Below are positions 16,311 through 28,667 of a DNA stretch of 64,000 nt, piece after piece. A program made the translations under genes and the position numbers. Every line of letters starts with the position of its first letter. Position 1 is the stretch's first letter. The DNA comes from Kocuria palustris. GTDB lineage: Bacteria; Actinomycetota; Actinomycetes; Actinomycetales; Micrococcaceae. The notes under the pieces are model-generated. The model ran no database searches, had not been told where the DNA came from, and saw nothing but the letters and a program-made list of their open reading frames with translations. Location: contig NZ_VDOR01000006.1 of the NCBI RefSeq assembly GCF_007666205.1, positions 1-64,000 on the forward strand, in the 5' to 3' direction.

Positions 16311-17252
16311 ATGCCCGATGCCCGCACTGCCTCGAGCCGTCGGCCCGCCGATGCCGTGGTGATCCTCCACCCGCTGCGTCGGCGGGCCGAGGCGATCGCC
16401 GAGATCTCCCTGGCCGTCGGAGCGGCCTGCGGGCTCGAGGTGCGCATCGAGCGCACCACACCGCAGCGTCCCGGCGCGCAGCAGGCGCGCGAAGCGGTGG
16501 CCGCGGGGGCGCAGCGGGTCGTCGCCGTCGGCGGCGACGGCACCGTGCGCTCGGTGGCCGCCGGACTGGCCGGCTCCAGGGTGCCGATGGGGATCATCCC
16601 CACCGGCACGGCCAATCTCTTCGCCCTCAACCTCGCCCTGCGCCCGCGGCGCGGTCGTCGGGCGCCGGCCGCGGACCTGCATCGAGCCCTGACCGGGAGC
16701 CCCTCGGCCCACGATGTCGGGCGGCTGCGCTGGCGCGACGCCGAGGGGCGCGAGCATCACGCGGTGTTCCTGATGGCCGCGGGCCTGGGGGAGGACGCCG
16801 CCGTCGTGGCGGAGACCACCGAGGCGCTGAAGGCCCGCGTCGGCTGGCCGGCGTACCTGCTGCGCGGCGCCGCGCGGCTGAGCGCGGCGGACCACCTGAT
16901 CGAGATCCGGGTGGATGCGGGCGCCTGGACGCGGCTTCCGGCCTGGTCCGTGCTGATCGGCAACGCTCCGAGGATTCCCGCCGGGGTGCGCGTCTTCCCG
17001 GGAGCCCGCACGGATTCGGGACGGCTGCAGGTGCTGCGGGCGGCCCCGGCATCGGCGGCGGGCTGGGCGGGCATCGCGTGGCACGGGGCGACGCGTCGCC
17101 CGCAGCGCGCGGCGGGGCTGCACTACGAGCACGCGCACCGGGTCGAGCTCGCGAGCTCCCCGCTGCCGCTGCAGGCCGACGGCGATGTCCTGGGTCGCGC
17201 GATCCGGGTCGAGGCCCGTGTGGACCCGGCGGCGCTGCTGGTCGCCTGCTGA
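16311..17252 (+). CDS. Diacylglycerol/lipid kinase family protein
   Basis: A 313-residue protein of the DAGK/YegS lipid-kinase family, which phosphorylates lipid alcohols such as diacylglycerol with ATP. The nucleotide-binding VAVGGDGTVRSVAAGL motif lies near residues 65-80 and is followed by IIPTGTANLFALNL, both hallmarks of the catalytic domain. Length fits the family. The ATG at 16311 is the first in-frame start after the preceding stop; no good Shine-Dalgarno is present, so the start is moderately certain. The natural substrate is not predictable. Confidence 0.88.
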   Translation: MPDARTASSRRPADAVVILHPLRRRAEAIAEISLAVGAACGLEVRIERTTPQRPGAQQAREAVAAGAQRVVAVGGDGTVRSVAAGLAGSRVPMGIIPTGTANLFALNLALRPRRGRRAPAADLHRALTGSPSAHDVGRLRWRDAEGREHHAVFLMAAGLGEDAAVVAETTEALKARVGWPAYLLRGAARLSAADHLIEIRVDAGAWTRLPAWSVLIGNAPRIPAGVRVFPGARTDSGRLQVLRAAPASAAGWAGIAWHGATRRPQRAAGLHYEHAHRVELASSPLPLQADGDVLGRAIRVEARVDPAALLVAC

Positions 17253-17340
17253 CGGCCGCAGCCGGCCGGCATGCGCGTCGGGCCCCGATGCCACACTGAG
17301 CCCCGCACGATCCCGCCCCGCATCCCAGGAGGAACTCCCC

Positions 17341-17754
17341 ATGGCAGCCCAGCTCCAGCCCTTCGTCATGTTCTTCGGGCAGCGCCACGGCCAGGCCGAG
17401 CAGGCCCTGACCACCTGGGTCAGCGCCTTCCCCGACTCCGAGGTCCTCGAGCTGGCGCGCTGGTCCGAGCAGGACGAGAACGAGGTCGCCGGCACGATCT
17501 CCCAGGGGATCGCCCGCATCGCCGGCACCCGGGTCCGGGTCTTCGACAGCAGCTTCGACCACGGCTTCCCGATCACCCCGGCGGTGTCGATGTTCGTCGA
17601 GCTGGATGCCCCGGAGCAGGTCCGCGCCGCGCACGAGATCCTGGTCGACGGGGGCGCGGAGCTCATGCCCCTGGGGGAGTACCCGTTCAGCAGCTGCTTC
17701 ACGTGGCTCCAGGACCGCTGGGGCGTCACCTGGCAGATCAGCGTCGCGCTCTGA
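17341..17754 (+). CDS. VOC-superfamily (PhnB-like) protein
   Basis: A 137-residue PhnB/3-demethylubiquinone-methyltransferase-like VOC protein. The opening LQPFVMFFGQRHGQAEQAL and the ending SCFTWLQDRWGVTWQIS are characteristic. Despite the family name there is no methyltransferase domain, and the biochemical role is unknown. The ATG at 17341 has AGGAGGA about 9 bases upstream. It ends in a strong terminator shared with the convergent icd gene. Confidence 0.82.
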   Translation: MAAQLQPFVMFFGQRHGQAEQALTTWVSAFPDSEVLELARWSEQDENEVAGTISQGIARIAGTRVRVFDSSFDHGFPITPAVSMFVELDAPEQVRAAHEILVDGGAELMPLGEYPFSSCFTWLQDRWGVTWQISVAL

Positions 17755-17814
17755 CAGCAGCGCGCCCCGTTCCGGGGACCGGCCGGGCCCGGGTGCGGAC
17801 CCGTCGGAGGCGGA

Positions 17815-17853
17815 CGACGGCCCCGCCCACCGAGCCGGTGAGCGGGGCCGTCG
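17815..17853. terminator. Bidirectional hairpin between the VOC gene and icd
   Basis: CGACGGCCCCGC and GCGGGGCCGTCG form a perfect 12-bp outer stem, and CACCG/CGGTG extend it inside the loop. It lies midway between two convergent genes and is a strong candidate terminator for both. Confidence 0.8.
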
Positions 17854-17922
17854 CGCGGCTCAGGGCCGCAGCGGATGCTCGCCCCGCACGGGACGAGCGC
17901 CCGCCTCAGGCGAGGCGGCGCC

Positions 17923-21778
<3,856 letters not shown>

Positions 21779-21816
21779 TCAGCCTCCTCGGACGGCCGGA
21801 TCCGGCGCGATCAGGA

Positions 21817-22539
21817 TCAGAGGTAGCGGGTCGGGTCGAACGCGTCGAGATCGATGATGCGCAGGCGGGGCAGCGGTGCCTTGAAGGCGTCGAAGTCGTC
21901 CTCCAGGTCCACGATCTGCAGGCCCTTCTCCTCCATCTCGTGCAGGCCCGCCGAGAGCAGCTCGCGGAAGCACAGGACGGCCACGCGACGACCGTCGTCG
22001 AGCAGGGCCTCGATCTGGTCGTGGAAGTCGATGTCGTGGGAGGCCAGGATGACGTCGCCGCGGCCCTGGGCCAGGATCGCGTCGAGCATGCGCTGGATGC
22101 CGACGTCGACGACCTTGACCCGCGGCGGGGCGGCCAGCGGGATCACCTGGTAGTCGAAGCCGCGCAGGGCCGCCACGAAGCTGAAGGGGAGGTGGCCGTT
22201 GGAGCCGTTGAGGAAGAACAGGCCGTTGGTGTCCTGGTTCCACAGCTTCCGGGCGCCCTTCATCACCTTCTCCCAGCGCGGACGCTCCTCCGGCTTGGGC
22301 TTGCGCTCGAGCAGGGACATGCCCAGGGTCGCGTCGATGTTCTCGCCGTCGACCAGCAGGTAGGTCACCGGCTGCCGCGCGGCGCCGGACGTCGAGGGGG
22401 CCTCGGCCGTCGCGGGCTCGGGGGCGGTCGTCGTCCCGTCGGAGGGCGGAGCCGTGCCGGCGGGATCGAGCGGGGCCGCGCCGGCGGCGGCGGAGTCGGA
22501 GCGGCGCGTGCCGAACTGGGTGCTCTCGTGCGGGACCAT
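21817..22539 (-). CDS. NYN-domain (PIN-like) putative RNase
   Basis: A 240-residue protein with a disordered Ala/Thr/Pro-rich N-terminus (1-55) and a NYN/PIN-like nuclease domain beginning at TYLLVDGENIDATLG. Further acidic positions lie in DVGIQRMLDAIL and ILASHDIDFHDQIEALL, consistent with a metal-dependent RNA-cleaving site. Family members act on RNA, but the target is unknown. TACCCT at 22547-22552 ends 7 bases before the ATG at 22539, suggesting a leaderless mRNA. It leads a likely two-gene operon with zupT. Confidence 0.83.
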   Translation of the reverse strand: MVPHESTQFGTRRSDSAAAGAAPLDPAGTAPPSDGTTTAPEPATAEAPSTSGAARQPVTYLLVDGENIDATLGMSLLERKPKPEERPRWEKVMKGARKLWNQDTNGLFFLNGSNGHLPFSFVAALRGFDYQVIPLAAPPRVKVVDVGIQRMLDAILAQGRGDVILASHDIDFHDQIEALLDDGRRVAVLCFRELLSAGLHEMEEKGLQIVDLEDDFDAFKAPLPRLRIIDLDAFDPTRYL

Positions 22540-22638
22540 GCCTCCGAGGGTACGGGAGTCCGCCGCACCGGCTCCCCTCGGACGGCCTGCGGCCGCTTCG
22601 ATGTGGTGCGCCTTACACAACGCCGATAGCCTGGGCCC

Positions 22639-23364
22639 ATGAGCGCCATCCATCCCGTCCTGAATCCCGCCCGCGTCCGCTCGGACCTCTCCCGCCTGGG
22701 GCGGGAGGCCGAGCAGTACCTCTCCACCGTGGAGTCGTTCCACGACGACGAGTTCGACCAGCCGTCGCACTGCGAGGGCTGGAACCGCGCCATGGTGATC
22801 GCCCACGTGGCGATCCTGGCGCGGCGCTTCACGCGTCTGCTCGAGTGGGCCGAGACCGGCCAGGAGCAGCAGCTCTTCGAGTCGCAGGAGGAGCGCACCC
22901 GGGACCACGAGGAGCTCGCGGCCAAGCCCCGCGCCGAGCTCAAGGCGGAGGCCCGCGCCTCGCTCGAGGCCTTCATCGCCGCCGCCGACGTGCTGACCGG
23001 CGAGTTGAGGGCCGAGGAGGTCGGCATCGGCCCCAAGCGCTTCCCGGCCACCTCGATCCCCGCCGTCGTGATCGCGGAGGTCGTCGTCCACCACGCGGAT
23101 CTGGACACCCAGTGGGAGGTCGAGGAGGCCGATCCCGACTCCCTGCTCAACGCCGTGACCGCCGGCGTGCTGAACCTCTCGGTCAAGGACTCGCCGGGCC
23201 TGACCATCGTCACCGACGAGGGCGACGAGTGGGTCATCGGCGACGGCTCCCTGCGCGTGGAGGGCGACCGCGAGGGCATCCTCGACTGGATCTCCCGCGG
23301 CCGCTCGCACGGCATCTACCTGCCCGAGGGCGTCGACGAGGCCCCGGAGCTGCCGAGCTGGTGA
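22639..23364 (+). CDS. Maleylpyruvate isomerase-family (mycothiol-dependent, DinB-like) protein
   Basis: A 241-residue protein of the mycothiol-dependent maleylpyruvate isomerase N-terminal/DinB-like four-helix family. The expected pattern is visible: SHCEGWNRAMVIAHVAILARR supplies the first His, and VVIAEVVVHHADLDTQW supplies the later metal-binding His pair. The presence of mshB elsewhere in the window shows that mycothiol is made, consistent with this assignment, though the reaction is unknown. TAGCCT at 22627-22632 lies 6 bases before the ATG. The gene ends at a perfect 20-bp hairpin. Confidence 0.8.
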   Translation: MSAIHPVLNPARVRSDLSRLGREAEQYLSTVESFHDDEFDQPSHCEGWNRAMVIAHVAILARRFTRLLEWAETGQEQQLFESQEERTRDHEELAAKPRAELKAEARASLEAFIAAADVLTGELRAEEVGIGPKRFPATSIPAVVIAEVVVHHADLDTQWEVEEADPDSLLNAVTAGVLNLSVKDSPGLTIVTDEGDEWVIGDGSLRVEGDREGILDWISRGRSHGIYLPEGVDEAPELPSW

Positions 23365-23396
23365 TCGCCCGGCCGCTCGACGGCACGCAGGGACGA

Positions 23397-23438
23397 CACG
23401 GGGGCGCCCGCACCGGGTCCGGTGCGGGCGCCCCCGTG
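23397..23438. terminator. Perfect 20-bp bidirectional hairpin
   Basis: Positions 23397-23416 and 23419-23438 are perfect reverse complements (CACGGGGGCGCC... against ...GGCGCCCCCGTG) around a 2-nt centre, lying between convergent genes. This is the strongest hairpin seen in the window. The following bases to 23531 are low-complexity GC sequence with G runs of 7 (23446-23452) and 8 (23475-23482) and no gene. Confidence 0.88.
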
Positions 23439-23531
23439 CCCGCCCGGGGGGGCAGCCCGCCGGCGGCCGGCGGCGGGGGGGGCCCGGCCCCGCCGGCGGC
23501 GGCCGCCTCGCCCCCGTGCCCGTCAGGCGGC

Positions 23532-23879
23532 TCAGCCGTCGCGGTGCTGGCGGGCCCTGACGGCCTCGAGGTGGCGCGGATTGATCGCGATCGCGTGGGG
23601 CGCGTAGTCCTCGTGCTTCTGCAGCCACGACTTCACGTACGGGCACACCGGCACGATCCGGAAGCCGTGCTCGATCGCGTCGTCCAGAGCGAAGCGCACC
23701 AGCTGCGAGGCCACGCCCTGCCCCTCGAAGGCGTCGTCGACCTCCGTGTGGAAGAAGATCCGCTCGGGGCGCTCGCAGTCCGGGGCGTCGACCCAGTAGG
23801 CCCTGCCGGCCGTCTCCTCGCCGGCCAGGGCCTCGTAGCGCATGCGGCCGGAGTTGTTCAGGAAGCTCAGATCAGTCAT
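23532..23879 (-). CDS. GNAT-family N-acetyltransferase (short, YjdJ-like)
   Basis: A 115-residue minimal GNAT protein. The acetyl-CoA-binding turn appears as DAFEGQGVASQLVRFALD, and the C-terminal PVCPYVKSWLQKHEDY is typical of the short YjdJ/COG2388-type acetyltransferases. The substrate is unknown. Its ATG at 23879 overlaps the end of the AhpD-like gene by 8 bases, so the two are co-transcribed from the promoter at 24379-24407. Confidence 0.85.
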   Translation of the reverse strand: MTDLSFLNNSGRMRYEALAGEETAGRAYWVDAPDCERPERIFFHTEVDDAFEGQGVASQLVRFALDDAIEHGFRIVPVCPYVKSWLQKHEDYAPHAIAINPRHLEAVRARQHRDG

Positions 23880-24372
23880 CGCGGGCCTCGGCTCTCCTCT
23901 TCCGGTCCAGGGCGCGCTCCCGGACCGGGTACTCGGACAGGATGGAGATGCGGTTGAAGGCGCCGATGGTCACGGCGGCCCACTGGACGGCCGCGTACTG
24001 GGCGTCGGTGAGGACCTCCCGGGCGGCCTCCTGGCGCGAGCGGCGGGTGATCGCATCGGGCAGCTCGACGGTGATCTCGGCGATCGTCAGCGCGGCGCAC
24101 TCGACGTCGTCGAACAGATCCGTCTCCTGCCAGGCGGTCAGCACGGCGAGCTGGCGATCCGTGACACCTGCCCGGCGGGCCAGCTTGACGTGCATGTCCA
24201 AGCAGAACGCGCAGCCGTTGAGCTGGGAGACGCGGACGTTGATCAGCTCCGCGACCGAGCGGGGCAGGCCCGCCGCCGCCAGGGACTGCGCGACCTGCCG
24301 GGAGACGCCGTTGAGCGCCTTCCACGACGCCGGGTCGGCCTTGTCGAGATAGAACCGCTGGTCATCGCTCAT
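23872..24372 (-). CDS. AhpD-like carboxymuconolactone-decarboxylase-family protein
   Basis: A 166-residue alkylhydroperoxidase/AhpD-core protein. The redox motif CAFCLDMH (CxxC followed by His) is intact near residue 55, the signature of peroxidase-type members that reduce peroxides with a thiol donor. The start at 24372 is firmly supported by a -35/-10 promoter whose -10 ends 6 bases before the ATG. An inverted repeat between -35 and -10 suggests repression. It overlaps the downstream GNAT gene by 8 bases. Confidence 0.88.
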   Translation of the reverse strand: MSDDQRFYLDKADPASWKALNGVSRQVAQSLAAAGLPRSVAELINVRVSQLNGCAFCLDMHVKLARRAGVTDRQLAVLTAWQETDLFDDVECAALTIAEITVELPDAITRRSRQEAAREVLTDAQYAAVQWAAVTIGAFNRISILSEYPVRERALDRKRRAEARDD

Positions 24373-24378
24373 GCCGCC

Positions 24379-24407
24379 AGACTAGCGTGACGTATCACGT
24401 AGTACAA
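24379..24407 (-). promoter_or_regulatory. Strong promoter with embedded operator, AhpD-GNAT operon
   Basis: On the minus strand, TTGTAC (24402-24407) and TAGTCT (24379-24384) are separated by exactly 17 bp, and the -10 ends 6 bases before the ATG. The spacer holds the inverted repeat CGTGA-TACG-TCACG (24386-24399). This is a textbook repressor-controlled, leaderless promoter. Confidence 0.75.
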
Positions 24408-24479
24408 GGGCGGGGCAGGGCGCCGCCGGGCGGCCTGCGTCGCCCCGTCGATCCGACCGGGGCGACGCCGGCCCGGCGC

Positions 24480-25379
24480 TCAGTCCGCGGGCGCCTCCAG
24501 GGCCGCCAGCAGGCGGGCGAGCTCCCGGCGCCGGGCTTCGTCCAAGGGGGCCATCGGGTGACGCGGGTCCCCGACGGGCACGCCCTGCAGCTCGAGACCG
24601 GCCTTGACCGCGGCCACGAAGGACCCGGACATCATGGACTCGAACAGCGGGTAGAGCCTGTCCCACTCGCGGCGGGTCCGCTCGTGCTCGCCGGCGAGCA
24701 CCGCATCGTGCACGGAGACCAGCTGGCGGGGGACCACGTTGGCGGTGCCGGCCATGATGCCGGCTGCTCCCTCGGTCAGCGCCGACAGCGCGTAGACGTC
24801 CCAGCCGATGAAGATCTCCAGGCGATCGCCCAGCCCGCGGATCAGCTCCAGGCCCAGCTGCCAGTCGGCGCTCGAGTCCTTCATGCACCGGATGTGCTCG
24901 TGCTCCTCCGCGAGCCGGCCGGCGATCTGCGGCGTCAGGGTGACCCCCGTGGCCCCGGGGATGTTGTAGAGCATGATCGGCAGCTGCGTGGACTCGGCCA
25001 CTCGGCGCAGGTAGTCGACGGTCTCCGCCTCGGTCAGCGGCTCGTAGTACGGGGTGACCACCATGAGGACATCGGCTCCGGCCTCCTCGGCGGCCCGGGT
25101 GTGGCGCAGGGCCTCGGCCGTCGTGACGGCGCCCGTCTGGGCGATCACGGGCACCCTGCCGTCGACGTGCGCGGTGACCTCGTCCACGAGGCGCATGCGC
25201 TCCGACTCGGACAGGGCCGCGAACTCGCCTGTCGAGCCGCCGGCCACGACGCCGTGCACGCCGCCGTCGATGGAGCGGTCGATCACCTGCCGCAGCACCG
25301 GGACGTCGATCCGTCCCTCGGCGTCGAAGGGGGTGGCCAGCGCGGTGAGCACGCCGTGCAGGGTCTGATCGCGGGTCAT
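24480..25379 (-). CDS. DapA/N-acetylneuraminate lyase-family aldolase
   Basis: A 299-residue (beta/alpha)8 class I aldolase that acts through a Schiff base. Lys167 in CMKDSS is the catalytic lysine and Tyr138 in YNIPG the proton-relay tyrosine; GGSTGEF (48-53) binds the keto acid. Because it is co-transcribed with an amine oxidase and an amino-acid symporter instead of lysine genes, it is more likely a catabolic lyase/dehydratase than 4-hydroxy-tetrahydrodipicolinate synthase (inference). The ATG at 25379 overlaps the amine-oxidase stop by four bases and has AGGAG 5 bases upstream. Confidence 0.85.
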   Translation of the reverse strand: MTRDQTLHGVLTALATPFDAEGRIDVPVLRQVIDRSIDGGVHGVVAGGSTGEFAALSESERMRLVDEVTAHVDGRVPVIAQTGAVTTAEALRHTRAAEEAGADVLMVVTPYYEPLTEAETVDYLRRVAESTQLPIMLYNIPGATGVTLTPQIAGRLAEEHEHIRCMKDSSADWQLGLELIRGLGDRLEIFIGWDVYALSALTEGAAGIMAGTANVVPRQLVSVHDAVLAGEHERTRREWDRLYPLFESMMSGSFVAAVKAGLELQGVPVGDPRHPMAPLDEARRRELARLLAALEAPAD

Positions 25380-26788
25380 GGCATCTCCTGGGTGAGTCGG
25401 TCGAGCGGGCGGTCGGAGCGAGCGGCCCCTGCGGCGAGCTGACGCCGGGTGGCCAGTTCGCTGGCCGCCTTCTGCGCCGCGGCGAAGCCGGAGGCGATCG
25501 CGGATTCGGTGTAGAGCGAGCCCATGTAGTCCCCGGCCAGGAAGACCCGCCCCTGGGGGCTGGCCAGTGCGGGCTGGAGGCGGCCGCGGCCCGGGAAGCT
25601 GTAGGGGGCCCCCGTGTGCCAGCGCTGCACATGGGCCTCCTCGACCAGGCTCGCCGATCCGGGCAGCGTGGCCTCGAGGTCCTCCAGGTACTGCTCCAGG
25701 ATCTCCTCGTCCGTCCGCTCGAGCAGACGGTCGGCCAGGGAACCGGGGGAGAAGACCATCAGGCTGCCGCCGGGACGACGCGAGCGCTCGGCCCCGCGCT
25801 GGATGCTCCCCTGGTTGATCAGCACGCTGAACGACCGCTTGGGGGCCGCGATGCCGTAGGCGCCGTCCCAGGCCTGGGGCTCGGTCTCCCCGGTCAGGAA
25901 CGCGGCGGAGACGTAGGAGCCGTAGCGGATGGCGCCCAGGGCCTCGTGGGCGTCGGCTGCGAGGTTCTCCGCCAGGCGGTGGCTGACATGGGCAGGCGTG
26001 GCCAGCACGGCCGTCCGTGCGGTCTCGGTGCGGGGTGCCCCGTTCTCGTCCCGGTAATGGACCTCCACGTGATCCGCATGGCGGATCACCCGCTGCACGG
26101 AGCACCCCAGCCGCAGCTTGTCGCCCAGGCCGGCGGCCATCGCCTCGGTCATCGTGGAGGGCCCGCCGAGGATGCTGCGGCTCAGGCCGGCGCCGATGTT
26201 CCAGACGAGGGAGAAGTACCCGATCCCCGCGCCGGCGGAGATCTGGTCGGGGTCGCCGGCCGAGCGGGTCACCGTGGGGCGGAACAGGGCGTCGGCATCC
26301 TCCGGGAGCCGCCCCGTGTACTCCTGGAACGTGCGCCGGGACTCGAAGTCGTAGATCCGCTGCTGGCGCACCGCTGCGCTCTCTCCCGGGCGGGTGCGGG
26401 TCTCCCAGGCGTAGCGCAGGACGTCCAGGCTCACCCGGGCCCCGGCTCCCAGCAGGGCGGCCCGGGCGCCCAGCGGCATGGGCACGCGGAAGGCGTACGA
26501 CGGCACCGGCCCCCGGGTCAGCAGCCGGCCGTTCATGGACAGCCCGGCCAGCGACCCCGGGATCTGCGTCCATGACGTCCCGGTCTCGGCGAAGAGCCGG
26601 TCCGTGGCGGTGCCCTCCCCGGCGAACATGTGCCCGCCCCAGTTCAGGACGTAGTCGCCGCGGGTCTCCGAGCGCAGCCGCCCGCCCACGCGCGGCGAGT
26701 CCTCGAGGACGGCGATGTCGCGGTGGCGCAGGCGCCAGGCTGCGGAGAGCCCGGCCAGTCCTGCGCCGATGACGATGGTGTCCAGCAT
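25376..26788 (-). CDS. FAD-dependent amine oxidase / protoporphyrinogen-oxidase-like flavoprotein
   Basis: A 470-residue flavoprotein of the monoamine oxidase superfamily. The N-terminal dinucleotide-binding motif GAGLAGLSAAWRLRHRDIAVLE is followed by the RVGGRLRSE motif, and the C-terminus carries GRVFLAGDYMGSLYTESAIASG for FAD binding. The substrate is unknown; amine or imino-acid oxidation is suggested by the symporter upstream and the aldolase downstream. AGAGGAG lies 8 bases before the ATG at 26788. It is the middle gene of a three-gene operon. Confidence 0.88.
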   Translation of the reverse strand: MLDTIVIGAGLAGLSAAWRLRHRDIAVLEDSPRVGGRLRSETRGDYVLNWGGHMFAGEGTATDRLFAETGTSWTQIPGSLAGLSMNGRLLTRGPVPSYAFRVPMPLGARAALLGAGARVSLDVLRYAWETRTRPGESAAVRQQRIYDFESRRTFQEYTGRLPEDADALFRPTVTRSAGDPDQISAGAGIGYFSLVWNIGAGLSRSILGGPSTMTEAMAAGLGDKLRLGCSVQRVIRHADHVEVHYRDENGAPRTETARTAVLATPAHVSHRLAENLAADAHEALGAIRYGSYVSAAFLTGETEPQAWDGAYGIAAPKRSFSVLINQGSIQRGAERSRRPGGSLMVFSPGSLADRLLERTDEEILEQYLEDLEATLPGSASLVEEAHVQRWHTGAPYSFPGRGRLQPALASPQGRVFLAGDYMGSLYTESAIASGFAAAQKAASELATRRQLAAGAARSDRPLDRLTQEMP

Positions 26789-26818
26789 GATGCGGCTCCT
26801 CTCGGAAGCGGTCGGGGG

Positions 26819-28315
26819 TCAGCGCGCCCCGGCGGGATCGGTGCCGGGGTCGGTGGCGGCGGCCGCGGGCACGATGGTCTGCGGCGCCGTCTCGGGGTCC
26901 TCCCACCAGTCGGCGTTGCGGATCCGCAGGGCCTTCGGGTCGAACTGCGGGTCCAGGCCGGCCGCGAGCTGGCGGTCGTAGTCGCGCATGATCCGCAGGA
27001 CCACCGGGGTGAGGAAGAGCAGGCAGGTCATGTTCAGCCAGGCGATCAGCCCGTAGCCGATGTCGCCGGCAGCCCACATGGCCTCGGCATCGACCAGGCA
27101 GCCGAAGAAGGAGATGGCCAGGGCCCCGATCTTGAGCACGTTCTCCGCCGCGCGGCTGCGGCGCTCGCCCAGCAGGAAGAACAGATTGGTGGTCGCCACG
27201 TAGTAGAAGAAGACCTGCGACGTGAAGGCGAACAGCAGGATGGCCAGCGCCACCGCGACGGAGCCCCAGCCCGGGAACGTCGTGTCGATGGCCGCCTGGA
27301 CGTAGTTGGGTCCTGCGACGAGCCCCGGGACGTTCTCGACGATCAGGCCGCCGTCGGGGTCGGTCACGTTGTACTGCCCGGTGAGCACGATCAGCACGCC
27401 GGTGGCCATGCAGACCAGCATGATGTCGAAGTAGATGCTGAAGGCCTGGACGACGCCCTGCTTGCCCGGGTGGGTCACGCGTGCGGCGGCCGCCGAGAAG
27501 GTGCCCTCGCCGAAGCCGGTGGCCGAGGCGAAGACGGCGCGGCGCACGCCCCAGGCCACGGCGTAGCCGACCATGCCGCCGAACACCGCGTCGGAGCCGA
27601 AGCCGGAGGCGAAGATCACGCGCGCGGTCTCCGGGACCAGCTGGATGTTCAGGACCACGATGACGGCCGCGGTGACGATGTAGCCGAAGCCCATGAACGG
27701 GACGACGGTCTGCGCGAACAGCACGATGCGCTTGGTCCCGCCCACGATCACGAGGGCCAGGGCCCCGGTGATGATCAGCGCGGTGCCCCAGGGCGGGATG
27801 CGGAAGGCCAGCTCGACGCTCGAGGCGATGTTGTTGGCCTGGATGCCGGGGAAGACGAAGCCGTAGCCGATCATCGTGACCAGGGCCAGCACGAAGGCGA
27901 CCCGCGGCAGCCGGAGGCCGTAGCGCACGTAGTAGGGCATGCCGCCCCGGTCCTCGCCCTGGATGCGCCGCTTGTAGACCTGGGCCAGGACGCCCTCCGC
28001 GTAGGCGGTGGTGGAGCCCAGGAAGCCGGTGATGAGCATCCACATGATGGCGCCGGGCCCGCCCGCGGCCACGGCCGTGGCGACGCCGGCGATGGATCCC
28101 ACGCCCATGCGGCTGGAGAGCGTCAGCGCGAGAGCCTGGAACGAGGACATGCCGGCCTCGCTGGAGCCGCCCTGCGCGAGCTGGCGGAGCATGTCAGGAA
28201 GCCGGCGGATCTGAATGCCCTTGGTGAGCAGCGTGAACAGCACGCCGAGGCCGAGGGCGAAGTACGCGAGCGGATTCCAGATGATGTCGCTCACGGTGGT
28301 GATCAGTTCGGTCAC
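26819..28315 (-). CDS. Sodium:alanine/glycine symporter (AGCS family)
   Basis: A 498-residue membrane protein with about 10-11 helices. SRMGVGSIAGVATAVAAGGPGA near residue 70 and the PGIQANNIAS region are hallmarks of AGCS transporters, which take up small amino acids with sodium. The GTG at 28315 follows AGGGAG with a 7-base gap; the longer frame back to 28492 runs through the promoter region and is rejected. It is the first gene of an operon with the amine oxidase and DapA-like aldolase, implying that its substrate feeds those enzymes. It is divergent from the oligopeptide importer. Confidence 0.92.
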   Translation of the reverse strand: MTELITTVSDIIWNPLAYFALGLGVLFTLLTKGIQIRRLPDMLRQLAQGGSSEAGMSSFQALALTLSSRMGVGSIAGVATAVAAGGPGAIMWMLITGFLGSTTAYAEGVLAQVYKRRIQGEDRGGMPYYVRYGLRLPRVAFVLALVTMIGYGFVFPGIQANNIASSVELAFRIPPWGTALIITGALALVIVGGTKRIVLFAQTVVPFMGFGYIVTAAVIVVLNIQLVPETARVIFASGFGSDAVFGGMVGYAVAWGVRRAVFASATGFGEGTFSAAAARVTHPGKQGVVQAFSIYFDIMLVCMATGVLIVLTGQYNVTDPDGGLIVENVPGLVAGPNYVQAAIDTTFPGWGSVAVALAILLFAFTSQVFFYYVATTNLFFLLGERRSRAAENVLKIGALAISFFGCLVDAEAMWAAGDIGYGLIAWLNMTCLLFLTPVVLRIMRDYDRQLAAGLDPQFDPKALRIRNADWWEDPETAPQTIVPAAAATDPGTDPAGAR

Positions 28316-28393
28316 ATCGGACTCCCTTGGCTCGTCCGCAGCCCGGCGGGGCCGTGTCGTGGATGTGCGATCAGTGATCACAAAATAGGGCAG

Positions 28394-28409
28394 AGTGATG
28401 AGGATCACA
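28394..28409. promoter_or_regulatory. CRP/GlxR-like binding site 1
   Basis: AGTGATGAGGATCACA fits TGTGA-N6-TCACA with one mismatch, the consensus of CRP-family regulators such as GlxR/Crp in actinobacteria. It lies 79 bp upstream of the symporter start. Confidence 0.6.
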
Positions 28410-28667
28410 AGATGCTGCGGCGATCCGATGTGCTGCGTCGTTCCCGGGCGGTCCGCGCGGCCGCGCGGCGGCGATCGGCGGCACGCAGACACGCCGAGGT
28501 CGATACGGGAATGTTGCGGATGTCAGATCGTCCACCCTGCGGCCCTGTGGGGCCGCCCGGCCCGGACGGACGGGCGAGATGGGGGCTTTCCCGTGGACCT
28601 TCTGCCGCGGAGTCCCCGGGTATGCGAGGGAGAGTCCCAGAAATCTCCGTGAACACTGGAAGCGAGC

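Noticed and set aside
23439-23531. A gene or protein-binding array in the GC-only stretch after the 20-bp hairpin
   Set aside because: Low-complexity CCGGCGG repeats with G runs, no start codon with a ribosome site and no coding motifs.
24480-25379. Lysine-pathway dapA
   Set aside because: The fold and active site fit, but it is coupled to an amine oxidase and a symporter, away from the dap genes. A catabolic role is more likely, though not proven.
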